From Turnera subulata (lineage: Eukaryota > Streptophyta > Magnoliopsida > Malpighiales > Passifloraceae), in contig JAKUCV010006140.1 in NCBI GenBank assembly GCA_028386065.3, forward strand, positions 293,155 through 357,154: a stretch of DNA of 64,000 bases, written 5' to 3'. The position numbers and the translations under genes were made by a program. Under the pieces are notes generated by a model that did no database searches, was not told the origin of the DNA, and saw only the letters and a program-made list of their open reading frames with translations. Positions within the stretch are counted from its first letter, which is position 1, and the number at the start of each line of letters is the position of its first letter. This document shows positions 33,434 through 44,200 of the stretch, piece by piece.

Positions 33434-33863
33434 ACATCGATGTTCAATGGTTGAACATCGATGTTCACATGAGTTTTGGCCTTGGCAGAAGTCTGAAACA
33501 TCGATGTTCAGAACAGGAACATCGATGTTTAGGGGCTATACATTGATGTTTAAAAGTACTGCCATGAAACTTGAATTGGCAGAGGTCTCCAACATCGATG
33601 TTTAAGTTTGAACATCGATGTTCATGAGTCCTACATCGATGTTTAAGGGTTATACATCGATGTTTTATACTACTGCCTAATTCTTGGAATTTCAGAACCT
33701 TCCAACATCGATGTTGAGGTCTAGACATCGATGTTCTTGTGTCCCGAGGCCAATGGACATCGATGTTTAGAAATGGACATCGATGTCCTTGTGCATTACC
33801 AAAGTGTTAGGGAGAATCAGATTCTCAAAGACATTGATGTTCACTTATGGGCATCGATGTTTA
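33434..33863 (+). repeat. ACATCGATGT dodecamer array, copia element 2
   Basis: About 15 copies of the same palindromic core found in element 1 lie in the same position between primer-binding site and gag. Spacing is mostly about 20 bases within pairs. Most flanks give AACATCGATGTT here, whereas element 1 has many GACATCGATGTC forms. The 71-bp amplification is absent. Confidence 0.9.
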
Positions 33864-34421
33864 CATGTATCTTTGTTTACCAAATTTACATAACATCAAT
33901 ACATGATTTATTGATTATATGCATGTGATGTATGAACATAGGTTGATGTAAATATTAAGTTCTTAGTTGCCTTCCTTGATAAGCACTCATCATTGCTTAG
34001 ATCAACACTTGGTAGGTTTTGCCAAAGCAAGGTGTTAATGTTTATCCTAGCAAGGTGCGACTAGATAATTGTAATATCTGAACTGCTTATTGTGGGTTTG
34101 GACTTAACTAGGTCTTCTTAATAGGATTAAGGACTTAGAGGCAAGGAGTTGAGCAATGTCTATAAGATAGACAAGAACAAGTGTTGTTCACTCAACTATC
34201 CAAGAGTTACATGAGATGTGATTAACAAGAGTTGTCTACCTAAATAGCTATGACATAAGTGATCAGCCAAAGCTGACTTATCTTGTAGTGAAATATGGAT
34301 CTTGGCCTACTCATGATTATTTTGATTCATAGTAGGAGCTTCATTTAATAGAATTCCTTATTAAATGATTTTGTATGCATGACTCTTATTTGTGTGAGTT
34401 GATCTTTGTTGTAGAATTTCC

Positions 34422-37400
34422 ATGGCACAAAACACTAGCACAATGTCACTGCGATCTGTCCTTGAGAAGGAAAAGTTGAATGGGAATAACTTCCTAAAAT
34501 GGTATCGCAACTTGAGGATAGTCCTCAAACAAGAAAAGAAGTTGTATGTCCTCGAAGGGCCTGTTCCAGATGAACCGACGCCTAGTGCTACAAGGGCAGA
34601 AAGGGATGCTTACAAGAAGCACCTTGATGATGCATTAGATGCAGCATGCCTTATGCTTGTTAACATGGACTCTGAGCTTCAGAAGCAACATGAGAACTTG
34701 GGTGCATTCGATATGATCGAACATCTGAAAATGCTTTTTGAAGAGAAAGCTAGGCATGAGAGGTATGAGACCTCTAAAGCATTGTTCCATTGCAAGATGG
34801 CTGAGTCATCACCCGTGAGACCTCATGTGCTCAAAATGATTGGATACATTGAGAGCCTTGAGGGTCTTGGTTTTCCTTTGCAGAAGGAGTTGGCTGTTGA
34901 TCTAGTCCTGCAATCGTTGCCGGATAGTTACAGCCAATTTGTCATGAACTTCAATATGAATCATCTTGACAAATCATTGTCTGAGTTGCTTAACATAATG
35001 GGAACAGTTGAACAACAAATGAGGGCAAACAAATCCAACATTATGATGATTGGAAAAGGCAAAAGAAAGGGTAAAGCAAAGTTTAACAAGAAGAAGAAAT
35101 GTGCTAAAAGGTTTGGTGCATGTGCATCTTCTTGTGATCATGTGCTGAAACCCAAGGGTGGTATTGCAAAGGAAGGACATTGTTTCCATTGCAATAAACC
35201 GGGCCATTGGAAGAGCAACTGCCCTATTTACCTTGAAGAGGTGAAGAAAAGGAAGGGAAGTGAGACTTCCACTTCAGGTATTTTCGTTATAGAAGCTAAT
35301 ATCTCTATCTCTGCATCATGGGTATTAGATACCGGATGTGGTTCTCATATTTGTATAAATGTGCAGGAACTAAAAAAGAGTAGGAGATTGGTAAAGGGTG
35401 AGATAGACCTACGCGTCGGAAATGGAGCAAGGGTTGCTGCATTAGCCGTAGGGACTTATTATCTATCTTTACCGTGTGGTTTGGTTTTGGAACTTGTTGA
35501 TTGCTATTATGTACCTACTATAAGCAGGAATTTGATTTCTGTTTCTTGTCTGGACAAGAAAGGCTTTTCATTTGTAATAAAGAACAAATGTTGTTCTATT
35601 TATTTCAATGATATTTATTATGGTGGTGCATATTTGAGCAATGGTTTATATGTTCTAAACCTAGAAACTCCAATCTATAATGTTAATACAAAGAAGGTTA
35701 GAATGAACGATTCTAATGAAACCTGCCTTTGGCATTGTCGTTTGGGCCATATAAACGAGACTCGTATTGCTAAACTCCATAAAGATGGAATTCTAGACTC
35801 ATTTGATTTTGAATCATATGAGACATGTGAGTCATGTTTATTAGGCAAAATGACAAAGGCTCCTTTTGCCGGTAAAGGTGAGAGAGCTTCGGACTTGTTA
35901 GGTCTAATACATTCTGATGTATGCGGACCTATGTCTACACAGGCTAGAGGTGATTTTCAATACTTCATTACATTTACTGATGATTACAGTAGATATGGCT
36001 ACGTGTACCTTATGAGACACAAGTCAGAATCCTTTGAAAAGTTCAAAGAATTCAAGAGTGAAGTACAGAATCAACTCGGGAAAAGTATTAAAATGCTTCG
36101 ATCAGATCGAGAAGGTGAATACTTAGACCAAGAGTTTCTTGATCATCTAAAGGGTTGTGGTATAGTATCACAACTCACTCCTTCGGGCACGCCTAGATGG
36201 AAAAATGTATCCGAAAGGAGGAATAGAACCTTGTTAGACATGGTTTGTTCGATGATGAGTCAAGCTGACCTTCCTTCTTCATTTTGGGGACATGCATTAT
36301 TGAGTGTTGCATCTACACTTAACCGTGTTCCATCTAAATCCGTCGAAAAGACACCATATGAGATATGGACTGGGAAGCGTCCCAATTTATCTTTTATGAG
36401 AATTTGGGGTTGTGAGGCTTACGTGAGACGTGAAGCATCGGATAAACTCGGCCCTAAATCCGACAAGTGCCTCTTTGTAGGATACCCTAAGGAAACTAAA
36501 GGGTATTATTTCTACATTCCTACTGAGAACAAAGTGTTTGTTGCTCGGACTTCTATTTTTCTAGAAAGAGAATTTATTTCTAGAAGAACCAGTGGGAGGA
36601 AAAAAGAACTCGAGGAAGTTCGAGAAGTTGAGGCAAAGATGGAACAAGGACAGGAACCACAAGATGTTGTGGATGAGAATCCTGTGCCTGTAGCACATGG
36701 ACCGCGTAGGTCGGGTAGGACTCGGTACGAGCCTGAGAGATATGGATTTCTCATGACTCATACTGGGGACGTGATGCTCATAGATGAGGATGAGCCCACT
36801 TCCTATCAGCAGGCCATTACGGGTCCGGACTCTAAGAAGTGGCTGGAAGCCATGAATTCGGAAATGGAATCCATGTATCAAAACAAGGTATGGACCTTAG
36901 TTGATCCACCTGAAGGGGTAAAACCCATAGGGTGCAAATGGGTCTTTAAGAAAAAAACCGACATGGATGGTAATGTGATTACCTATAAAGGGCGATTGGT
37001 TGCGAAAGGTTTCAAACAAGTTCATGGTATAGACTATGATGAAACTTTCTCACCAGTTGCCATGGTTAAATCCATCTGGATTCTGTTGGCTATAGCCGCA
37101 TACCATGATTATGAGATATGGCAAATGGATGTGAAAACCGCTTTCCTAAATGGAAATCTTTTAGAGGATGTGTACATGACACAACCTGAAGGTTTTGTCG
37201 ATCCAGAGAATGCCAATGTGGTATGCAAGTTGCAAAGATCCATTTATGGATTGAAGCAAGCTTCTAGGAGTTGGCATCTTCGTTTAAATGAAGTGATCAA
37301 AGAGTTTGGTTTCATTAAGAACGAAGATGAACCATGTGTTTACAAGAAGGTTAGTGGGAGCAATATTATTTTCTTGTTATTGTATGTTGACGACATCCTG

Positions 37401-38060
37401 CTCATTGGGAATGACATTCCGACACTACAGTCTGTAAAGGCTTGGTTAGGGAAGAATTTATCAATGAAGGACTTAGGAGAAGCAGCCTATGTGTTAGGCA
37501 TAAAGATCTATAGAGATAGATCCAAAAGGCTTCTCGGGCTAAGTCAGAGTACGTATATTGACAAGGTGCTAAAGAGGTTTAGCATGCAAGATTCCAAGAA
37601 AGGATTCTTGCCCATGTCACATGGCGTATCTCTCTCTAAGAATCAATGTCCTAGTGCATCGAAGGAGAGAGAGCAGATGAGTAAGATCCCTTATGCTTCG
37701 GCAATAGGATCTATCATGTATGCCATGTTATGTACTCGACCGGATGTCGCATATGCTTTGAGTGTCACAAGCAGATATCAATCTGATCCCGGTGAGAGTC
37801 ACTGGACAGCCGTTAAGGACATCCTTAAGTACTTGAGAAGGACTAAGGATGCATTTCTTGTGTATGGAAGTGTTGATGAGCTTGTTGTAAAGGGTTACAT
37901 GGATGCTAGCTTCCAAACAGACAGAGATGATTTTATATCGCAGTCAGGTTATGTGTTTTTATCTTGGAGGTGGTACTGTATGCTGGAAGAGTTCCAAGCA
38001 GGGAACAGTTACCGACTCTACAACTGTGGTTGTGCAAAGTTCCTTTCGAGAACAATGTAA
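34422..38060 (+). CDS. Gag-pol polyprotein of copia element 2
   Basis: A single 1,212-codon frame starts at ccATGGCACAA. Domains are: gag (about residues 1-240); CCHC zinc knuckle (C254, C257, H262, C267); protease DTG (303-305); integrase HHCC from about H438 and D499-D562-E598 core with the normal 35-residue spacing; RT with YVDD at 988-991; and the first part of RNase H. The end is abnormal. A +1 shift near 37955 scrambles the last ~35 residues, and the RNase H region carries the same internal deletion as element 1. The catalytic motifs of protease, integrase and RT all look intact. The product would be Gag, protease, integrase and RT without a complete RNase H. Confidence 0.93.
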   Translation: MAQNTSTMSLRSVLEKEKLNGNNFLKWYRNLRIVLKQEKKLYVLEGPVPDEPTPSATRAERDAYKKHLDDALDAACLMLVNMDSELQKQHENLGAFDMIEHLKMLFEEKARHERYETSKALFHCKMAESSPVRPHVLKMIGYIESLEGLGFPLQKELAVDLVLQSLPDSYSQFVMNFNMNHLDKSLSELLNIMGTVEQQMRANKSNIMMIGKGKRKGKAKFNKKKKCAKRFGACASSCDHVLKPKGGIAKEGHCFHCNKPGHWKSNCPIYLEEVKKRKGSETSTSGIFVIEANISISASWVLDTGCGSHICINVQELKKSRRLVKGEIDLRVGNGARVAALAVGTYYLSLPCGLVLELVDCYYVPTISRNLISVSCLDKKGFSFVIKNKCCSIYFNDIYYGGAYLSNGLYVLNLETPIYNVNTKKVRMNDSNETCLWHCRLGHINETRIAKLHKDGILDSFDFESYETCESCLLGKMTKAPFAGKGERASDLLGLIHSDVCGPMSTQARGDFQYFITFTDDYSRYGYVYLMRHKSESFEKFKEFKSEVQNQLGKSIKMLRSDREGEYLDQEFLDHLKGCGIVSQLTPSGTPRWKNVSERRNRTLLDMVCSMMSQADLPSSFWGHALLSVASTLNRVPSKSVEKTPYEIWTGKRPNLSFMRIWGCEAYVRREASDKLGPKSDKCLFVGYPKETKGYYFYIPTENKVFVARTSIFLEREFISRRTSGRKKELEEVREVEAKMEQGQEPQDVVDENPVPVAHGPRRSGRTRYEPERYGFLMTHTGDVMLIDEDEPTSYQQAITGPDSKKWLEAMNSEMESMYQNKVWTLVDPPEGVKPIGCKWVFKKKTDMDGNVITYKGRLVAKGFKQVHGIDYDETFSPVAMVKSIWILLAIAAYHDYEIWQMDVKTAFLNGNLLEDVYMTQPEGFVDPENANVVCKLQRSIYGLKQASRSWHLRLNEVIKEFGFIKNEDEPCVYKKVSGSNIIFLLLYVDDILLIGNDIPTLQSVKAWLGKNLSMKDLGEAAYVLGIKIYRDRSKRLLGLSQSTYIDKVLKRFSMQDSKKGFLPMSHGVSLSKNQCPSASKEREQMSKIPYASAIGSIMYAMLCTRPDVAYALSVTSRYQSDPGESHWTAVKDILKYLRRTKDAFLVYGSVDELVVKGYMDASFQTDRDDFISQSGYVFLSWRWYCMLEEFQAGNSYRLYNCGCAKFLSRTM

Positions 38061-38150
38061 CAGACCCGTTGAAAAAGTGTCTCACGCAGGGAAAGCATGA
38101 TGGTCATGCTGTATTCATTGGTATTAGATACATGTATGATTGACTTTAGT

Positions 38151-38163
38151 GCAAGTGGGAGAT
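38151..38163 (+). promoter_or_regulatory. Polypurine tract, copia element 2
   Basis: GCAAGTGGGAGAT, identical to element 1, directly before the 3' LTR. Confidence 0.8.
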
Positions 38164-39663
38164 TGTTAGTGTAATATGCCCAAAAGCCAATCAATGGATG
38201 TTTATTTGTAATCATGTATACACATTAAGGTTATTCCAATAAATATCGTTTATGAGATAAACGCTTGCACATATTTATAACCCTAGAATATTTCATATTC
38301 TTAAATGTCCCTAGTCGATTATTATTATGGATGGGTTGTAATAATAAATTAAGACTAGCGTATGTTGAGAATTATATGAGATATGAATTCTACATACGGG
38401 TACAAGTTAGAGAATTTGTGGACTGGACCGACCCACATAAGAACGCTACATGGAACTTTATATGATTGTCATTAGCGGTTCTTATATGTATTGTCCTTAG
38501 ACCAGAGATCATTAAGGTTCCCAGCATATGAGTCGTATACTTTGATATTATTCCTAGTCATCCGTAACTGGGTGGTCTTAAGGGTAATCATTGGGTATAT
38601 GATAAATGTGTAGTGGGTTTTGATTGATCAAGATGGGATTCGTCCGACCCATATAACGGGTATATTATCAGATGGGCCTCTTGATAGAGTTGAACTGTAA
38701 ATGCATGGCCATGCTCGGATTATGATATGGTGACATCACAGGTATCCGTTTTACGCGGTTAACTCGAGGATCAAGAAACTGAGATTGAACATATGCGAGA
38801 TTGACATATTCCATGTCTCGTGTTTAATCTTGATAATGGGACGAAGGGACGATGACATGTTTGCGAGGCATATGAATCAGTACTGATCTTGTCGTTCTGG
38901 TAGCAATGATGCGTTGCTAGACGCCGCTCTTTGCTTATAATTGTAAATGAGTTTACAATTATTGCCGGACGTTACAAGTGCCTATAGGGTCACACACTTA
39001 GAGCCGTTGATTCGAGCTGGTGGTTGAACCATAGTTGGACTATGGTTGGACCGTGGTTGGACCAGGATCGCTTTGGGCTGGTTTGGTTCACTAAATGTCT
39101 GATTTATTGAACCATAATCAGTGCATGGTGATGTGTAATCCCATTAAGACATTAGTGGAGACATCATTAGCTAAAAGCTAATCATGTTGGCCAAAGGTGT
39201 TGGCACTTTGTCCCTTGCTTTTGTGAGTGGGATTAGACTAAGCATAATCTGATTATGCCTTGGGTCTTCATCACTTTGAGTTTGAAATTTTCAGAGGATT
39301 GAGAGCTTGAGAGAGTCTTGAGTGTTCTTGAGTTTTCAGACCACACACCTTCATTGAGAAAGAAGAAAATACCACAAACTCTAGCTTCCGAAAACCTGCT
39401 GCTAGCACATCAGTTCGGGGGTGCTCAGGTTGGTAATCGTGTGACGATTCCAACTAGTTATCACGGTTCGTGTGGATACCGTAGAGGAGCATGATATTCT
39501 TCCAGCTCTAGCTGATTCGGTTCTTCAGTTGGGTGAAAGATCCTAACCGTTTCAGGTATGATCGATTTTGTTGTTCGGTTTGGTTGCTTCACTTGGATCC
39601 TCCAAGGTTTCCGGGTCTTTCCCCTGCTCTTGATTGTCAAGTTTGCATGCCCGGTTACTTACA
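38164..39663 (+). repeat. 3' LTR of copia element 2
   Basis: Full-length LTR of 1,500 bp beginning TGTTAGTGTAATATG and ending GTTACTTACA, followed by the target duplication TCCTC. Confidence 0.94.
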
Positions 39664-39668
39664 TCCTC

Positions 39669-39877
39669 CTCCTCCTCCTCCATCTCCTCCTCCATTTATT
39701 GATTGCTTTTGTAATTGACTGGAGATTTTGGGATAGTTTCCTAAGAAAGAAGAGTCTCTTTATTTATTGTTTGTTGGGTAGGAAGAAAAAAGGTCTTTTT
39801 ATTTACAGCCAAACAAAGCTAAGATAGAGAAGGTAAATTTGAGTTTTTGTTTGTGAGGAGACGAGGAAGAAGAGACT
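39669..39877 (+). other. Interior of the long-TIR element between two insertions
   Basis: It starts with a CTC repeat that continues the one cut at 31815. The frame from the ATG at 31794 can be followed across the removed element as a leucine/histidine-rich stretch and stops at 39825-39827. No known protein is recognised. Confidence 0.4.
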
Positions 39878-40168
39878 TGATATATTTACTCTACCCGCTG
39901 GTCCCACTATCGGGAGAGCCCGGGACCGAAGACCGAGTCAAAGCCCAACGAGCCCAGGCCCGAAGACCGAGTCCGAGCCCATCAAGCCCAATTTGTCCAA
40001 GAAGCCCGTCTACAAGGCACTCGCTCTATAAATACCCCCTAAGGCCCGTTTTATGGAGGAGGGTAACCTAGATAGCTAGACCCGGGGTACTGTTCACGCC
40101 CCTCTTTTCTTTGTAATTCAACCAATTATTCAATGGAAATACACACCCCCTATTTTCGATTTACATCA
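39878..40168 (+). repeat. 5' LTR of LARD b
   Basis: Begins TGATATATTTACTCTACC and ends GATTTACATCA. A TATA box (ctctataaatacc, about 40024-40036) lies near the middle, followed by a pyrimidine-rich leader and tcaatgg-aaatac. Confidence 0.94.
40024..40036 (+). promoter_or_regulatory. TATA box of LARD b
   Basis: ctctataaatacc inside the 291-bp LTR, repeated in the 3' LTR and in the duplicated LTR at 49154. Confidence 0.65.
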
Positions 40169-40169
40169 G

Positions 40170-40187
40170 TGGCGACTCCGCTGGGGA
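40170..40187 (+). promoter_or_regulatory. Primer-binding site of LARD b
   Basis: TGGCGACTCCGCTGGGGA begins one base after the LTR. I recall this as the site used by Tat/Ogre-type elements; the exact tRNA was not verified. Confidence 0.75.
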
Positions 40188-41260
40188 CAACGATCGATTC
40201 ATGGTGAACAACCGTTCAATTCGTTCATCCCCTTCAACCAAACAACAACAACAACAACAACAAACAACCACAAACGATCGTGCTCATGGACGCAGCAGCG
40301 ACCAAAAAACGAGAAGAACAGGTGCGTGGCTATGGCGATGCAAAGCATACCCGTTCGTCCACAAAATCGAACAGATCCAACAAGAATCAACACAAACCAA
40401 GTAGAGGACGAACAGATCCATTTACGAAAACAACGGATCCCGTGAAGATCTAACAAATCAAAACAAAAAAGAAAATGAAACGAAATTGCAGGTACATCGT
40501 GTGAGGAGAGGAGCCGGGTTTGCCTAGATCCGGTTAGGACGGAGACGGATCCGTCTAGATCTGCCAAAGCTCTCGAAAGCTACTCCCGTACGCGCTGCCG
40601 CCAGGGCCAAAACCACCATCGCCGCCGCGCTCTTCACGGTTGACCGCAACCCACGCCGGAGAGAGGCGAGCAGCTGCTGCTAGGTGGGGAGCTGCTATTA
40701 ACAGCCCCCGTCGCCGCCGTCACCGTCACGATTTGGGGTTGAAGAGCGCCGGAACCTTCCTTGCTGCTCATCGCGCCTCGCCGACGATAGGTGGAAGAGA
40801 GGAAGAGCAGACCTCGGGGCGAGCCGCCGCTGCCCGTGCAAGGAGCTGCGGGACTCCTCCTTGACCCGCCACCATAGATCGCGGGAAGAGCACCCCAGCT
40901 CATCGGAGAAAGAAAAATAAAAAATAAAAAAAAGAGAGGAGATGCAGGTGACGGCTCTGGAGAGAAAGAAGAGATAAGAAAAGAAAGAGATGAGAAAGAA
41001 AAGAAAACGGAGAAGGAAAAGAAAATAAGGAAAACGCGTGGAGAAAAGAAAAGAAAAAAAAAAGAAGAAGGGGAGGAAAATGGGGGTGTTGTGGAGTGTG
41101 GGCAGCACCTCACCCCCGGCCCATGAGTTCGCAGAGGCCCTCCTATGGGCCTATGTTGAATCCACAACATTTATGTAATATGTATATATTTTCAAATTTG
41201 TATTAACACGTCTTAATAGATCCTCTTGAAGGAATAAAATGCGGAATAAATATGGTGCTC
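40188..41260 (+). other. GC-rich leader of LARD b
   Basis: Contains a CAA microsatellite near 40240, a block rich in gccgccg and cgccgtc, and an A/G-rich stretch (40920-41090) followed by AT-rich DNA. Open frames of up to 178 codons on the minus strand are low-complexity Ser/Phe/Pro translations of the A/G-rich tract and are not called as genes. Confidence 0.5.
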
Positions 41261-44200
41261 CATGGAGATGCTTGCAAAAAATAGGTCCAGAAAGCAAGAC
41301 CTACAAAATTATCAACAATCAAAATATATAACAGGTTCAAATAAAATTTTGTTACAGCCTTCTAACATATTAAAGGAGAACAGATACTGTGGTCAAAAAC
41401 TCGGGCCAAGAAGCCCACACACGAGGACCAGAGTTGCCAGGTCCCCTAAGAATATTATACATATAAAATAAAAATTACACAGATCCTCTTAAAGTTTTCA
41501 AGCAGGTTCACAATTCGAAAAATAGAGTAGGTTCTTGACTCGAACCCAAAAAAAGGGGGAGTGAAGAGCAGGTGCTCATAAAACTCTTGCTAAGGAAGAA
41601 CAGGACTTGATGAGTCACATACACTTACAGTGGTACCTCACTAACAATCCAGCACCAAGTCGTTTTAATTTAACAGGCCCCGTGAAAGAAATCGAACAGC
41701 AGGTCCTATCAAGCTAATAGGTTTGCAAAAGAATAGGCTCTGCAAAAAGAGTAAATAGAACCTAATCCCATCCAGGACTCGCAAGTCAGGTTCTTTTAAT
41801 GTTTATATTGTGCACGCATGATATGATAATGTTATGTGTTAATTTGTTATGACAATTGACATTATCATGTTTCATTATTTCGTATACTAGCTTGCAGATT
41901 TTATTCCATATGATTATCTAAAAGCTAATGCTCCATGTGTTGTCCATGTGTTGTCGTATGATGCTAATTTGAGCGCCAAAAATGCTGCAAAAATATCTAA
42001 ATGATTCATCTTTTATTTTATGTTACGCATATAACATAATATGAGCTTGAAAATCTTGGCATATGATTTATAATTCATATTGTTATATTGCATGGGTATC
42101 TCACGGTCTATTTGGCAAACTACGATATGTATAATTATTACGCAAAACTAGAAGAAATTAGTCTTGATACAACACTGATGATGATCCTTTTGATGCTATT
42201 TTCTTTCGGGAATGGCTCACGAGGTACCTCCTTGATGAGGAATATAAGTTATTAGGCCCGGAAAAATTTTTCAAAGGTCCATAAAAAAATATTTGAGGCA
42301 GTTTAGGTTCAACGAGGATTCCGGGGAGGAACCGATGGATACTCAAAATGCATACATCAAAAGGTAAAACAGGGACTAAAACCAAAAAACTTCAATGGAG
42401 ATTCTGATATGCAAGTACTCTCCAATAATACCATTAAAAAAGAGGACAGGCCCTAAGAAGTTCAATAGAGAAAAATCCTTAGAAGTACAGGTCTCGAATG
42501 GAGGTCCTGAAATTGGTCTCAGCCAGAGGTCCTGGAATAGGTGCATGTCAAATGTCCAGGTTTTAGGGTGAGGACCTTCTGGAAATAATAGCTTCTGGAG
42601 AACTCCTAAGGAGGGATCGTGCATCTCGAGAAGCACGGGACAATTACAATTCAGGCCCTTCGAAGCTTTTTTCACAACAATTTATACTTGATGGAACTTG
42701 AAGAGAGGCTAGCGGAATGAATCCAGTAGCCCACAATTCTTCAATGACCCAACAGGTCCTATCGGAGTAGCAGGTTCTGCAACAAAAGGCCGATAATGAT
42801 TGCGATCCAACTTGTTGTGGCCCGACCTGCCATATGGGAATGCGTGTGAGGTACCTGGGCAGATCCTAAGTTTCAGTCATTAGGTCCATAGAAAAGACCC
42901 TTATAGAAGCCCTTGTAGGGATCCCTCAAGCTTAAAGAAAGAATAGGTGTTGTAGTTACAACCCGAAAGAAGCTGTCAAATTTGTCAAACTTCAGGCCCA
43001 TGAGCAAAATCACCCTCATGCCGTCGTTAAGGTTGTAACGCACGAGAAATGAACAGATCCTGAAACTTCCGAGAAGGCAAAGACACTCAGTAATAGATGC
43101 TGCCAAGATGATAGGTCCTTAACGAAGCTCTTATAAAGATGAAACGAAAAATAGAAGTTCGAACCTAAAAAAAATCTAGTGAAAGTCCAGAAGCTCCTAA
43201 AGGAAAAATGCTCAACAAAACTATTGGAATAGGTGCATAACAAGTGGCCAAGTAGCTGTACAAAGTTCTAAGAAAGGAGCCCCTCCTTCTAGCGCCATAA
43301 AGGTGAACAGATCCTAAAGTCTCCTATGGAGGAGTCATATGACTTAGGATGCTCGAAACAAATACAAATACCGCTAGTGTATAGCCCAAATAGACGAAAA
43401 ATGGCGCAAGCGAAGTATATTCGCATGTCTAAGTGTAAAATAAATTTTAGGTTTCAGGATTCAGGTTCTGGATTCCAAGAAGAACAGGTCCAAAGAACCA
43501 TTGAACGAACATTGTTTATGTTCGTGTCAAGCCTCAACGATTGCTCGTGGGGTTCCCGTAGAGGGGACGTAGGAAGTCAAAGGACGCTCTATAGGAGATG
43601 CAATTATAAAAAAATGCTCCCGCAATGGACGCTCGTGTCAAAGTCGAGAAGCTAAAAGCTTAACAAATACTTCCTGAAGCCTTAAAGGAAGTCACAAAAA
43701 TACAGAAAAGTCAAAGTGAAGAAAGCTGACAAAGAAGGAGGTTCATGTGATGACACCAGAACCTCAAGGAGTTTCTGTGGTGGCAACATAAGCCCCATGA
43801 AACCATAACAAATGTAATAAACTGTAGGTGGAGCTCCAAGAGAGATAATTGATGCCAATGGAGAATTCCAAGCAATTACAGAAAGCTCAAAGAAGCCTCA
43901 ACAAATTCTAAAGAGGCAAATAGTAGTGGTCGGACATCTTAAAAGACACTAAGATGCTAGCCGCGGGGGCTAGATGTTCAAAAAGTCATACAGATGAGTA
44001 TATCTAAAACATATTCCTATATAGGAGACAGGTAAATCAATAAAAGCGTCGGCACGGGAAAAGATGCTGAGGATACCCCTGAAAGAAACAAATGATCGAA
44101 CCAACACCTAGAGGTGGAGGTTCGCACCAATTAACCAAGTTCAAAGAACAAAGTTAATAAAGAAGCTCGTACAAAGGAGGGAAATGATTTGGAGACCCTC

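Larger units (their letters stand above)
31816..39663 (+). mobile_element. Ty1/copia LTR retrotransposon, element 2
   Basis: LTRs run 31816-33129 and 38164-39663, beginning TGTTAGTGTAATATG and ending GACA/TTACA. A primer-binding site, a polypurine tract and a perfect target duplication TCCTC (31811-31815 and 39664-39668) are present. The 5' LTR is about 180 bases shorter because a segment present at about 39103-39290 is missing. The coding region is largely intact, unlike element 1 of the same family, so this is the younger insertion. Confidence 0.96.

Noticed and set aside
40634..41170. 178-codon minus-strand open frame rich in Ser and Phe
   Set aside because: It is the translation of an A/G-rich low-complexity tract in a non-coding LTR element leader.
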